Of a stretch of 64,000 nt of DNA, positions 54,546-63,299 are shown in pieces (position 1 is the stretch's first letter; the number at the start of each line of letters is the position of its first letter). The stretch spans positions 257,346-321,345 of the forward strand of contig NZ_HE997184.1 in assembly GCF_000312445.1 (NCBI RefSeq). The letters are read 5' to 3'. A model generated the notes under the pieces. It made no database searches, was not told where the DNA came from, and saw nothing but the letters and a program-made list of their open reading frames with translations. The translations under genes and the position numbers were made by a program. The stretch comes from Phocaeicola abscessus CCUG 55929 (GTDB taxonomy: Bacteria; Bacteroidota; Bacteroidia; Bacteroidales; Bacteroidaceae).

Positions 54546-54762
54546 AACAATCAGCCAATGCAGATGAAACAAAAGACTTGGCCGGAATGAAAATATTCGG
54601 TGAGGAATCTAACAAAGCTTGGCAAGCTCGTGCGCTATACAAATTTAAAAAGGTTTACCATGTTACATTATTTCTTAGATGGAAACAATCGGATAAAACC
54701 ACAATTTCATCCTATATTTATATTTTTTATTCCTTTATCATTATATCCTTAATAATATTTTA

Positions 54763-54770
54763 TAACTTTA
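54763..54770 (+). promoter_or_regulatory. Candidate -7 box of the cas operon
   Basis: TAACTTTA (one mismatch to TAnnTTTG) lies 40 bp before cas6 in an AT-rich 264-bp gap. No -33 partner is evident. Nothing else is recognised in the gap. Confidence 0.35.
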
Positions 54771-54809
54771 GCCTTCATAAAATATACACCTCATTCCCCG
54801 AATAATACT

Positions 54810-55604
54810 ATGAGATTCAAATTGACATTACAGATCGACAAGAAAGCTTTCGGTAACCGCCTACCGCTTAATTATCAGTACGCTTCGTCGGCATTGATAT
54901 ATAAAATATTAGCAAAATCCGGAACCGAATTCTCTACATGGCTCCACGAAAACGGATTTAAAGCTGAAAGAAAGAAATTCAAACTCTTTACTTTTTCCAG
55001 AATACAAATCCCTCGATACCATATCGAAGATGCTTTTATAAGAATACTCTCCGACACGGCAACGTGGCAGATCTCTTTTCTGCCCGAACGTAGCACGCAA
55101 GAATTTATCCAAGGCTTGTTCAAAGAACAGGCATTTGAATTAGGCGTTCGAGAAGCCAATATCCGCTTTTATGTGCAAAGAATCGAATTGCTTCCGCCGC
55201 CTCCATTTCAGGATACGATGACTTTCGAAACGCTTTCTCCTTCCTGTATCGTACAAAAAAACGACGAGGGCAAAGAAAAGTATCTCTCGCCAGATAATCC
55301 TGATGCCAGCCGATTAGTAAAAATCAATCTGTTAGGCAAATACAAAGCATTTACTGGCAATGAATTCCCTTTGAAAGATTTCCCATTCAAGCTGAAAACA
55401 CTCACGCCTCCCAAATCTGTCCTCATCTGCTTCAAACAGGGAACACCTCAGGAAAACAAAATTCGCGGTTACATGTACCGTTTCAGTCTAACCGCCCCGT
55501 TAGAATTAATGAAAATAGCATACGAAACGGGTATCGGCAGTAAAAACTCCCAAGGTTTCGGCTGTGTGAAAGAGACAGAGATAAAAAGAGTAACAGATCA
55601 ATAA
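54810..55604 (+). CDS. cas6: CRISPR-associated endoribonuclease Cas6
   Basis: Cuts precursor crRNA within the repeat. The 264-residue protein has the paired ferredoxin-like layout of Cas6: start LTLQIDKKAFGNRLPLNYQY, then ASSALIYKIL, and the glycine-rich RNA-binding loop near the C-terminus, GIGSKNSQGFGCV (residues 241-253). The catalytic residue is not certain; no conserved early His is obvious, so Tyr or Lys near residues 24-32 may serve. It is first in the cas operon, and its base composition is like the chromosome rather than the AT-rich cas8b-cas3 block. Confidence 0.9.
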   Translation: MRFKLTLQIDKKAFGNRLPLNYQYASSALIYKILAKSGTEFSTWLHENGFKAERKKFKLFTFSRIQIPRYHIEDAFIRILSDTATWQISFLPERSTQEFIQGLFKEQAFELGVREANIRFYVQRIELLPPPPFQDTMTFETLSPSCIVQKNDEGKEKYLSPDNPDASRLVKINLLGKYKAFTGNEFPLKDFPFKLKTLTPPKSVLICFKQGTPQENKIRGYMYRFSLTAPLELMKIAYETGIGSKNSQGFGCVKETEIKRVTDQ

Positions 55605-55620
55605 AATAAATTTTAATCTC

Positions 55621-56271
55621 ATGGCATTCGCATTTAAAATCAAAATCGACGGCAGTGCGAAACCTCCGATATGGAGAAAAGTGAAGGTAAACGAATCGAT
55701 GACATTCGACGACTTTAATTTAGTTATTCAAATTCTTTTCGGATGGGCCGATTCGCATCTGTTCGAATTCACACCCAAAGGATGGAGCAGCAATCCGAGA
55801 ATAACACTCAGCTTTGACGAAAAATATGAGCCGGATGAACGTTTTTCAGAACGGAACACATTCCCTTATGGCGAACTTTACCGTGCCGACGAAATCCGAC
55901 TAAGCGACTATTTTAAGGAGGTTAAGCAAAAGATCATATATATCTACGACTTTAGTGATGATTGGCGGCATATCGTCGAGCTGGCGGATATCACCGACGA
56001 TGCGGTTCTTCTTCCGGTTTGTCTTGCGGGGAAAGGATCCCACTTGGAAGAGGATTGTGGGGGCATTGGCAGCTTTTACAATATGGTTGAAGCCGTAAAC
56101 AATCCCAAACATCCTGAACATAACGAATACCGCGAATGGCTCGGTATGAAGCGGGGTGAAAAATGGGACCTAAACTTCTTCGATCTCGAAGAAACAAATG
56201 AGGTCTTAAGGGAGATATGGACGAGTGTTGAGAAACAAAGGAATAGTGGATTTATATTGTCTGATTTTTAG
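55621..56271 (+). CDS. Plasmid pRiA4b ORF-3-like protein within the cas operon
   Basis: A 216-residue protein of the pRiA4b ORF-3 family. KPPIWRKVKVNESMTFDDFN, then QILFGWADSHLFEF and IYIYDFSDDWRHIVEL, are the hallmarks of this domain, and CGGIGSFYNMVEAVNNPKHP is its usual later segment. Members occur on plasmids and transposon passengers and have no established function. It lies 16 bp after cas6 and 15 bp before cas8b, same strand, so it is an embedded operon member. No cas8, cas11 or ring-nuclease motif is seen in it. Confidence 0.88.
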   Translation: MAFAFKIKIDGSAKPPIWRKVKVNESMTFDDFNLVIQILFGWADSHLFEFTPKGWSSNPRITLSFDEKYEPDERFSERNTFPYGELYRADEIRLSDYFKEVKQKIIYIYDFSDDWRHIVELADITDDAVLLPVCLAGKGSHLEEDCGGIGSFYNMVEAVNNPKHPEHNEYREWLGMKRGEKWDLNFFDLEETNEVLREIWTSVEKQRNSGFILSDF

Positions 56272-56286
56272 AATTAAACATAAAAC

Positions 56287-58224
56287 ATGATACGAGAGAT
56301 AATAAATTTTACAGAAAACGTTGATGAGCAGTTCAAAAATTTAGGCTCTGCGCCTAAAGAAGGTTTGCACATAAAATTGGACATGGTTTCGATTGATAAT
56401 ACCGTAAAAATAGATACGGAAAATTATAAATGCGAGATTTATTCCAAGAAACTCAAAGCATCTCCAGGCGATTTTTTAAATCAATGTAAATTTTTGCATC
56501 AAAATGCGTGGTGTATTGACACAAACAAATGTTTTGATTTACCTACGAAAGCCATTCATTCCTGTTCGCCCTTTTGTGTTGCTTTTAAAAGAGAACATTT
56601 AAAGGGAGGTGAAAAGTATAAGGAAAATGAAAGAAGAAATAGAGTGCAGATTTATAAACGCTTTGACGGTTATTTTGAAAAAGCATTTGCTCTTTTTGAA
56701 AATACCGATGACGCTTACCGATATGAAATCTTTAAATTGTTTTTTACTCAGGATTTGTTTTCGGCGTTAGTTACAAAAATAGAGACTGAAAATTCGACGA
56801 AAAGAGAAGAGCTGACAGAAAAAGTAGTTTCGCTAAAAGAGAAATTAAAAGCCACAAAAGATAGCATTGAAAAAGAGGCTTTAAAAAATCAAATATCCGA
56901 AGTAGAGAAAAACTTGATTGCTTATAAGGAATTAGATGATTCCGATTATATCATATTTTATCTGAATGTTCCTAAAGAAGAATATAAAAAGTCTCATGAA
57001 AAATACTTAAATGACAAATTATTTAATACCGATAAATACAATACTAAGCCGAATGATAAAGGATTAATTTTCGGTACAAGCAACTTTATGAATGGCTTTA
57101 ATAGCGATATGCCGTTTTTAATGCACCAAACAGCAAGTTTTGATATCAGCGGTCGGATTTCAAATGTTGATGCAAAATTGTTGAATGATTTTCAAAATCT
57201 ATTGCCTAACAAAACATTACCTAATCCACTGCCAATGTTTGTTTATAAGGAGGAACTGCAAGATAAAATGATAAATCTTTTTCAAGAAAGTGGATTTAAG
57301 TTAGGTTATAAGGAAATCATTGAGAAACTGTTAAATGTGTATCAAAAAGACTTGGATAATTATTATCTGCTCTATTGGCTTAACACCAAAAATGGCATAG
57401 TTTTTAAAGATTTCGATTTTGTAAGTAAGTTTGAATATACATTGGAACTGCAAATACAAAACCTGTTTGAAATAAAAGAAAAAGACAAAAAGGAACTAAA
57501 ATATTATTCCAAAATTCACAATGTATTTGAATTTGAGCAAACAATATTCAAACAATTACTACAAAACAAATATTTAAGATTAGATTATTTCAGTGATTTA
57601 AATAAAGACAATTATGAAAAAAAAGACTTAACCTTTATCTCTTATTCCAAATTCCGAAAATCGGTTTATGACTTTGTTTATAAATCTCAACGACAAACTG
57701 TAGATGGTAATATGTTTGACGAAATGGTATTTAATAGCATAAAAGACGATATAAAACAAGGGGATGGATATGGTATTAAAGAAAAACTAAATATTTGGTA
57801 TAGTGCATATAATTTTTTTAATTCCAAAAACAAAATAAATATGGCAAGTAAATTAGAATCTTATCAAAAGTTTGTAGATGATTTGACAAACGAAACTGCA
57901 AAAGTCAGGGATGCTTCTGATGCCGAATTTGCTTTTGCTGCAGGGCAAATAATTTATTACATTCTGGGAAAAAGTAAATCTGACGATAATAGTTATCAAT
58001 TACTTGAACCCTATCTGCAAAAAGCAAAATGTACAGAATTAAAACAGGCAATTGCCAATGACTTTGCTCGCTACAAACACGAGAATTTCTCAAAAAAATT
58101 TGAACGGGTTGCTGCTTTTGTGTTAAGCTATGATACACAAAGTAACATCAAACATCTTTTGCCGGAACTGCTTTCGGGTGTGTTCGCAAAAAATCAATTA
58201 TTCAGTAATAATTCTAAACAATAA
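56287..58224 (+). CDS. cas8b: Type I-B Cascade large subunit Cas8b (Csh1/TM1802-like)
   Basis: Large subunit expected to read the PAM and recruit Cas3. The 645-residue protein has an N-terminal half with a Cys-containing segment (CFDLPTKAIHSCSPFC), a predicted coiled coil (about 180-235, rich in Lys and Glu) and the family block FGTSNFMNGFNSDMPFLMHQ followed by FDISGRISNVDAKLL and LPNPLPMFV. This places it with Csh1/TM1802-type Cas8b. It is strongly AT-rich. cas7 follows after 11 bp. Confidence 0.88.
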   Translation: MIREIINFTENVDEQFKNLGSAPKEGLHIKLDMVSIDNTVKIDTENYKCEIYSKKLKASPGDFLNQCKFLHQNAWCIDTNKCFDLPTKAIHSCSPFCVAFKREHLKGGEKYKENERRNRVQIYKRFDGYFEKAFALFENTDDAYRYEIFKLFFTQDLFSALVTKIETENSTKREELTEKVVSLKEKLKATKDSIEKEALKNQISEVEKNLIAYKELDDSDYIIFYLNVPKEEYKKSHEKYLNDKLFNTDKYNTKPNDKGLIFGTSNFMNGFNSDMPFLMHQTASFDISGRISNVDAKLLNDFQNLLPNKTLPNPLPMFVYKEELQDKMINLFQESGFKLGYKEIIEKLLNVYQKDLDNYYLLYWLNTKNGIVFKDFDFVSKFEYTLELQIQNLFEIKEKDKKELKYYSKIHNVFEFEQTIFKQLLQNKYLRLDYFSDLNKDNYEKKDLTFISYSKFRKSVYDFVYKSQRQTVDGNMFDEMVFNSIKDDIKQGDGYGIKEKLNIWYSAYNFFNSKNKINMASKLESYQKFVDDLTNETAKVRDASDAEFAFAAGQIIYYILGKSKSDDNSYQLLEPYLQKAKCTELKQAIANDFARYKHENFSKKFERVAAFVLSYDTQSNIKHLLPELLSGVFAKNQLFSNNSKQ

Positions 58225-58235
58225 AAAATAGTAAT

Positions 58236-59150
58236 ATGGCTAATCAATTTTCAAATCGCGTTTATGGCTGCGCCATTATCAAATCTGTAAATTCCAACTA
58301 CAATGCTGATTTCTCTGGGCAACCGCGCAAATTACCCAACGGAACTGTTTATGCTACAGATAAAGCATTAAAGTATTCAATAAGAAACTATTGGAAGAAA
58401 GCACTAAAAGAAAGAGTGTTTTACTTTAAGTCGTTGACAGAAACGATGTCTCCTCGTTCGTTGGATGAAACTTATGAATTCAATTTCGGCAAGTTTCAAG
58501 CAACAGATAAAACAAAGTTAAGGTTAGAGGTTTTAAGAAACATTCTGACTTGTCTTGACGTACGCCTGTTTGGTGGAACTTATGCAGGTAAAACCAACAT
58601 TTCCATACATGGTACTTGTCAAATTACTCCCGGAATAAACCGCTTTGGCGAAAATGTAATTTATTCGGAACAAATTATGTCTCCATTTCGAAACTCTAAT
58701 GAAGGAAGCGCCGACAGCACTATGACAACGCTCGGAACTCAATCAAGGCTTGAAGAGGGTCATTATGTTCATCATTTTTCCGTAAACCCAAAGAATATCG
58801 AAGATGATGTAGCAAGAGTAAACGGTACAGGACTGACAGATGATGATATTGTAAAACTAAAAGAGGGATTGCGTAAAGGGGCAACCTATTATGATTCGGC
58901 AGCTAAATCGGGTACAGAAAACGAACTATTACTTTGGATTCAGCTAAAAGCCAATTCAAAGTTAGTACTTCCTTCTTTGGTGAAATTAATTGACATAAAC
59001 GAGCAAAGAGAAATAGATTTACAAAAAATAAAAAATCTTTTGTCAGAAAAACATATCGTTTCCGAGATAGAAAAAATAGAGTTGTATTATGACAAAGAAA
59101 TAACCAAAGTAATCAACGAACCGAAAAATAGTGTGTTTATTGACTTATGA
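58236..59150 (+). CDS. cas7: Cas7 (Csh2-type) crRNA backbone subunit
   Basis: Backbone protein that polymerises along crRNA in type I-B Cascade. The 304 residues begin with FSNRVYGCAIIKSVNSNYNA, then LKYSIRNYWKKA; LTCLDVRLFGGTYAGKTNIS and GTCQITPGINRFGENVIYSE are the signature regions of Csh2-type Cas7. Length is normal. It is 11 bp after cas8b and 35 bp before cas5. Confidence 0.93.
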   Translation: MANQFSNRVYGCAIIKSVNSNYNADFSGQPRKLPNGTVYATDKALKYSIRNYWKKALKERVFYFKSLTETMSPRSLDETYEFNFGKFQATDKTKLRLEVLRNILTCLDVRLFGGTYAGKTNISIHGTCQITPGINRFGENVIYSEQIMSPFRNSNEGSADSTMTTLGTQSRLEEGHYVHHFSVNPKNIEDDVARVNGTGLTDDDIVKLKEGLRKGATYYDSAAKSGTENELLLWIQLKANSKLVLPSLVKLIDINEQREIDLQKIKNLLSEKHIVSEIEKIELYYDKEITKVINEPKNSVFIDL

Positions 59151-59185
59151 CAAATATTTAATAACCATTTAACGTTTTATTAAAT

Positions 59186-59959
59186 ATGAAAAAACTTATT
59201 TCAATAGACCTGAAAGCTGATTTCGGTTTTTTTCGGAAACCCGACACAAATAACACGGTCAATCTTTCTTATAATATTATCCACAAACCCGCTATTTTGG
59301 GAATTTTTGGAGCAATTATAGGATTAGATGGTTATACACAAAAAGGCAAACTCCCGCATTATTACGAGGTTTTCAGAAATTTAAAATTAGGAGTACAACC
59401 TTTGGACAACGAAAAAGGGAATTATCCGAAAACCAATATCAAATACTCCAATACTATAGGATATGCGAATAAAGGTGCCAATTTTCTTACAGAAGAAATG
59501 ACCCTTATCAATCCAAAATACAGGATATTTATGCTATTGAATTTAACGAATGAGTACCATAAAAAACTATTGGATTACTTATCGAATGCTCAAAGTGAAT
59601 TTATTCCCTATTTTGGAAAGAATGAGTTTTCGGCTTGGTGGGAAAAATCAAGTTGTAAAGAATACAGTTTTAAAGAAAAGACAGAAATTTGTGGAAGCAT
59701 TAAAATAAAAACTATCTTTTTGAAAAGCTATGTAATTAAAGAAAACTTAGACATTCTCGAACCGGATATTTTTTCAGACAAAACAAAAGATGACTTGCCT
59801 TTCATGTACTTTGAGCGGCTTCCAAAAGATTTTGATCTGGAATTAATGCAATATGATTTAGGTGAATTTGTATTTTCGACTTATTTAATAAAGAATGCAA
59901 ATAATCTTAAGAATCTATATTATTTAAACGACGAAGATTACTATGTGCAACTTATATAA
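59186..59959 (+). CDS. cas5: Cas5 (Csh-type)
   Basis: Caps the 5' handle of crRNA in Cascade. The 257-residue protein starts LISIDLKADFGFFRKPDTNN and continues PAILGIFGAIIGLDGYTQKG, the usual Cas5 pattern in which the first strand and a glycine-rich turn shape the RAMP fold; GANFLTEEMTLINPKYRIFM is typical of the I-B subtype. It overlaps cas3 by 17 bp. Confidence 0.9.
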   Translation: MKKLISIDLKADFGFFRKPDTNNTVNLSYNIIHKPAILGIFGAIIGLDGYTQKGKLPHYYEVFRNLKLGVQPLDNEKGNYPKTNIKYSNTIGYANKGANFLTEEMTLINPKYRIFMLLNLTNEYHKKLLDYLSNAQSEFIPYFGKNEFSAWWEKSSCKEYSFKEKTEICGSIKIKTIFLKSYVIKENLDILEPDIFSDKTKDDLPFMYFERLPKDFDLELMQYDLGEFVFSTYLIKNANNLKNLYYLNDEDYYVQLI

Positions 59960-62723
59960 GACTGTTGCTGATATTGTTGACGAAACAAGGAACGTTAATG
60001 AATATCTTATTGACGCAGAAAAGTACTATGCACATACACCACCGGCTTGGAATATAAAATATTCCAAGCCGGAAATTTTAAGCGAACATATTCAATCAGT
60101 GGTATCGTATTTCAAGCTATTGGTTGAAACGCATCGACTCGACAATGTTATTGATGCATTGATAAGTGAATACCTCTCTGAAAACAATATAGATGATAAT
60201 GTATCCGGCAATTTTATAAAGAAACTTTTTGTACAGACAATTGTCTTTCATGATTTTGGGAAGATAAATGAAAACTTCCAGGCCGCATCGAAAAAGATGA
60301 ACAACCCATTTTTCAAAGGCAAAGAAATACCTAATAGCCCGATTGGAAAAAATCATTCCTTATTGAGTACTTTCATATTTATTTCCAAATTTCTCAATGA
60401 AGTAGAAGAACTTTTCCCCAAAGGGAAAAAAGGAGTTGGGATAATATCTGTACTTCTATTTTCTTATCCGATTTTAAAACACCACTCCAAGCAGTTTAAT
60501 GACAAACTTTCCGACGATATAAACTTCGACAATAAAGCATCTTTCCTAGAAAAATATATCAATAACTATCAATTTGTTATAAATCCGAATATCACAAAAT
60601 CACTATCAAATACTAAAGGTATATTCGGACATCCAGCTTTTAATAAGTACATTCACTCTTTTGCTCTTTATTCTATTTTACGACTTAATTATTCCTTACT
60701 CACAGCTTCCGACTATCTGGCAACCAATGAATATTTGAGTCAATTATCAATGAAAGATTTGGGAACGCTCACCATTCAAAGAATTGATGAAATATATACT
60801 TTCGTATCGGATAGTGAATGGATTAACCAAGCGGAAAATAAAAGAAATTACAATAGATATATATATCGTGATTCATTTGAAATACAATTAAATAATCCAA
60901 TAGAAGAAAGTGGAGAGAATCTGAATTTGCTACGTCGGAAAATGGGAGTGGAAGTAATAAATAATATCCGGAAAAATTACCAGAATAACCTTTTTTATAT
61001 AGAAGCTCCAACCGGAGGAGGGAAGACTAATTTGTCACTGTTGGCAACAATTGAGCTCCTAAAAAAATACAAAGGAAAACTCAATAAAGTCTTCTACGTT
61101 TTCCCCTTTACCACACTAATTACTCAAACGTATAAATCAATTATCGAAACATTTAGATTGGCAGAGGATGAAGTCGTGCAACTGCATTCGAAAGCAGGAA
61201 TCAAAACAAAACAAAGTGAAGATGATGAATACGGGAAAAACCGGACAAATTATTTAGACAATCTATTTGTCAATTTCCCTTTTTGTTTACTTACTCATAT
61301 CAAGTTTTTTAATCTATTGAAAACGAATAGAAAAGAAGAGAACTACATCTTACACAGGTTTGCAAACTCTATTGTAGTAATAGATGAATTGCAATCTTAT
61401 AACCCTAAGCATTGGGATAAGGTAATCTATTTTATAAATAAATATGCAGCAACATATAATATTAAGTTTATTCTAATGTCGGCGACATTGCCAAAACTGG
61501 ATAAATTAAAAGTGATTAAAAATCAACCAAATAATTTCGTTTATTTATTGCCTAATGCAAAAGCAGACTACTTTCAAAATCCTAATTTTTGCAATAGAGT
61601 GAGTTTTAATTTTGATTTGCTTGAAAATGAACATATTACTCTATCTGAGATTTCAGACCTATTATTTTCAGAATCGAGACTTTATAGTTCCAAAGATTTT
61701 GGAGACGCAAAACCTCAAGGAAGTGTCTATACTATAATTGAATTTATCTTTAAGAAAACCGCTTCCGAGTTTTACCAAATAGTAAAAGAAAAAGACACCT
61801 TTTTTGATGAAATATTTTTACTTTCCGGAACCATTTTAGAACACAGACGCAAAGAGGTTATCAACTTCCTTAAGAACAAAAAAAACAGAAAGAAGAAAAT
61901 CCTTCTTATAACCACGCAAGTTGTAGAAGCCGGTGTAGATATTGATATGGACCTGGGATTTAAAGATACTTCTTTAGTGGATAGTGATGAGCAATTAGCC
62001 GGGCGTATAAATCGGAATGTGAACAAAAAAGATTGTAAACTATTCTTATTCAATTATAATAAAGAGAGGCTTATTTACGGAGAGGATAAGCGATTGGAAA
62101 TAACAAGAACAAAACTTCGCAAGGAGGATTATCAGCATATTTTGCAAACTAAAGATTTTGACTTGTTATACGATTTAGTATTGGATGAAAAAAATAATTG
62201 GAATCATACTCAAATGGCTATCGGGTTTAGTGAATATGAGCAGAAGATTAAGACATTAATGTTTGAGAAAGTTAATAATGATTTTTTGTTAATTGAACAA
62301 CGAAATCTGACTTGTTTTATCCCTCTAAATATACCCATTACTGTAAATGGTACTACCGATAATTCTTTCGACCCAATATTTTCCGATAATGAATTGGACT
62401 TTTTAGCAAAACACAATATTTTCCCTAATCTAAATAAAGAAATTAGCGGCAGAGAAGTTTTTGATTTATATATTAATACAATTGAAAATAGAATTGATTT
62501 TTCCGAACAAAAATTTAAAGAGAAGATATTACAAGGAATAATGTCGAAATTTGTATTCTCTCTTTTTGCTACGGATAAGATAGAGAAACGAATTGTACTT
62601 TTTTCTGATGAAGCAAAAAGTGAATATGGATATAAGTTCATTGAACACTGGCAGGATTTCTACGATATTCACTTTGGAATGAATGATAGAATGTTTAATA
62701 GTAATGAAACTCAATTCCTCTAA
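59943..62723 (+). CDS. cas3: CRISPR-associated helicase-nuclease Cas3 (HD plus DExH)
   Basis: Unwinds and degrades target DNA after Cascade binding. The 926-residue protein has an N-terminal HD nuclease (His49, then His103-Asp104 in IVFHDFGKINE, and later His138 and His180-His181), then an SF2 helicase: Walker A APTGGGKTNLS with Lys361, motif II VVIDELQSY at about 478-486, motif III MSATLPKL and motif VI LAGRINRNV. All catalytic parts appear intact. It overlaps cas5 by 17 bp, and its stop overlaps the cas4 start by one base. Confidence 0.95.
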   Translation: MCNLYKTVADIVDETRNVNEYLIDAEKYYAHTPPAWNIKYSKPEILSEHIQSVVSYFKLLVETHRLDNVIDALISEYLSENNIDDNVSGNFIKKLFVQTIVFHDFGKINENFQAASKKMNNPFFKGKEIPNSPIGKNHSLLSTFIFISKFLNEVEELFPKGKKGVGIISVLLFSYPILKHHSKQFNDKLSDDINFDNKASFLEKYINNYQFVINPNITKSLSNTKGIFGHPAFNKYIHSFALYSILRLNYSLLTASDYLATNEYLSQLSMKDLGTLTIQRIDEIYTFVSDSEWINQAENKRNYNRYIYRDSFEIQLNNPIEESGENLNLLRRKMGVEVINNIRKNYQNNLFYIEAPTGGGKTNLSLLATIELLKKYKGKLNKVFYVFPFTTLITQTYKSIIETFRLAEDEVVQLHSKAGIKTKQSEDDEYGKNRTNYLDNLFVNFPFCLLTHIKFFNLLKTNRKEENYILHRFANSIVVIDELQSYNPKHWDKVIYFINKYAATYNIKFILMSATLPKLDKLKVIKNQPNNFVYLLPNAKADYFQNPNFCNRVSFNFDLLENEHITLSEISDLLFSESRLYSSKDFGDAKPQGSVYTIIEFIFKKTASEFYQIVKEKDTFFDEIFLLSGTILEHRRKEVINFLKNKKNRKKKILLITTQVVEAGVDIDMDLGFKDTSLVDSDEQLAGRINRNVNKKDCKLFLFNYNKERLIYGEDKRLEITRTKLRKEDYQHILQTKDFDLLYDLVLDEKNNWNHTQMAIGFSEYEQKIKTLMFEKVNNDFLLIEQRNLTCFIPLNIPITVNGTTDNSFDPIFSDNELDFLAKHNIFPNLNKEISGREVFDLYINTIENRIDFSEQKFKEKILQGIMSKFVFSLFATDKIEKRIVLFSDEAKSEYGYKFIEHWQDFYDIHFGMNDRMFNSNETQFL

Positions 62724-63253
62724 TGAACGTCAACGCTACGCTTATTAATCTTTATGTCGTTTGTCCGCGTGAATGTTGGCTACACGCCAACGGTATCAAT
62801 ATGGAACACACTTCCGACACGGTGTACGACGGGAAGTTGCTGCACGCAACCTCTTATCCGCAGCGTGCCGAACGCTACGAAGAGATGCTCATTTCTGCCG
62901 AGTATGAAGGCATTACGTTAATCGGACAAATTGATTATTTCGATGCGCGGAATAAGGTTATTCACGAAATCAAGCGGAGTGATAAGGTGGAAGAGGCCCA
63001 TGTTCGGCAAGTAAAATTCTACCTCTGGCTTCTGGAGCTTAATGGAGTCGATGGAGCGACGGGGATTTTGGAATATCCCAAACTGCGTAAAACGGACGAA
63101 GTCCTATTTTCGGACGAAGATCGTCAGGGGTTACAGAAATCGATTTCTGAAATCCGATCACTTATTGAAAACGAATCTTGCCCGTCGACGATCAATGCAA
63201 AAATTTGCAAGAGTTGCAGCTATTTCGATTTTTGCTACTCAAGAGAAGAGTAA
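62723..63253 (+). CDS. cas4: Cas4 RecB-like nuclease
   Basis: PAM-selecting nuclease of spacer acquisition, 176 residues. It has an Fe-S cluster cysteine set (Cys14 or Cys18 in VVCPRECWL; Cys162, Cys165 and Cys171 in ICKSCSYFDFC) and a RecB active site (His41, Asp71 in IGQIDYFD, Glu82 and Lys84 in HEIKRS). It begins at the last base of cas3 (TAATG). Its GC content is visibly higher than that of cas8b-cas3. cas1 and cas2, its usual partners, do not follow directly. Confidence 0.94.
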   Translation: MNVNATLINLYVVCPRECWLHANGINMEHTSDTVYDGKLLHATSYPQRAERYEEMLISAEYEGITLIGQIDYFDARNKVIHEIKRSDKVEEAHVRQVKFYLWLLELNGVDGATGILEYPKLRKTDEVLFSDEDRQGLQKSISEIRSLIENESCPSTINAKICKSCSYFDFCYSREE

Positions 63254-63258
63254 AGTCG

Positions 63259-63266
63259 TATATTTG
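63259..63266 (+). promoter_or_regulatory. -7 box before the Cas10-like gene
   Basis: TATATTTG matches TAnnTTTG and lies 34 bp before the ATG at 63300. The nearest TTTG (63231-63234) is 24 bp upstream, longer than ideal. The Cas10-like gene may thus have its own transcript. Confidence 0.4.
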
Positions 63267-63299
63267 TGTAACTTATTATAAAAATAATCGGAAATCTCA

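Noticed and set aside
54578..54805. 75-codon open frame before cas6
   Set aside because: It lies in AT-rich leader sequence with low-complexity hydrophobic translation and overlaps the likely cas promoter.
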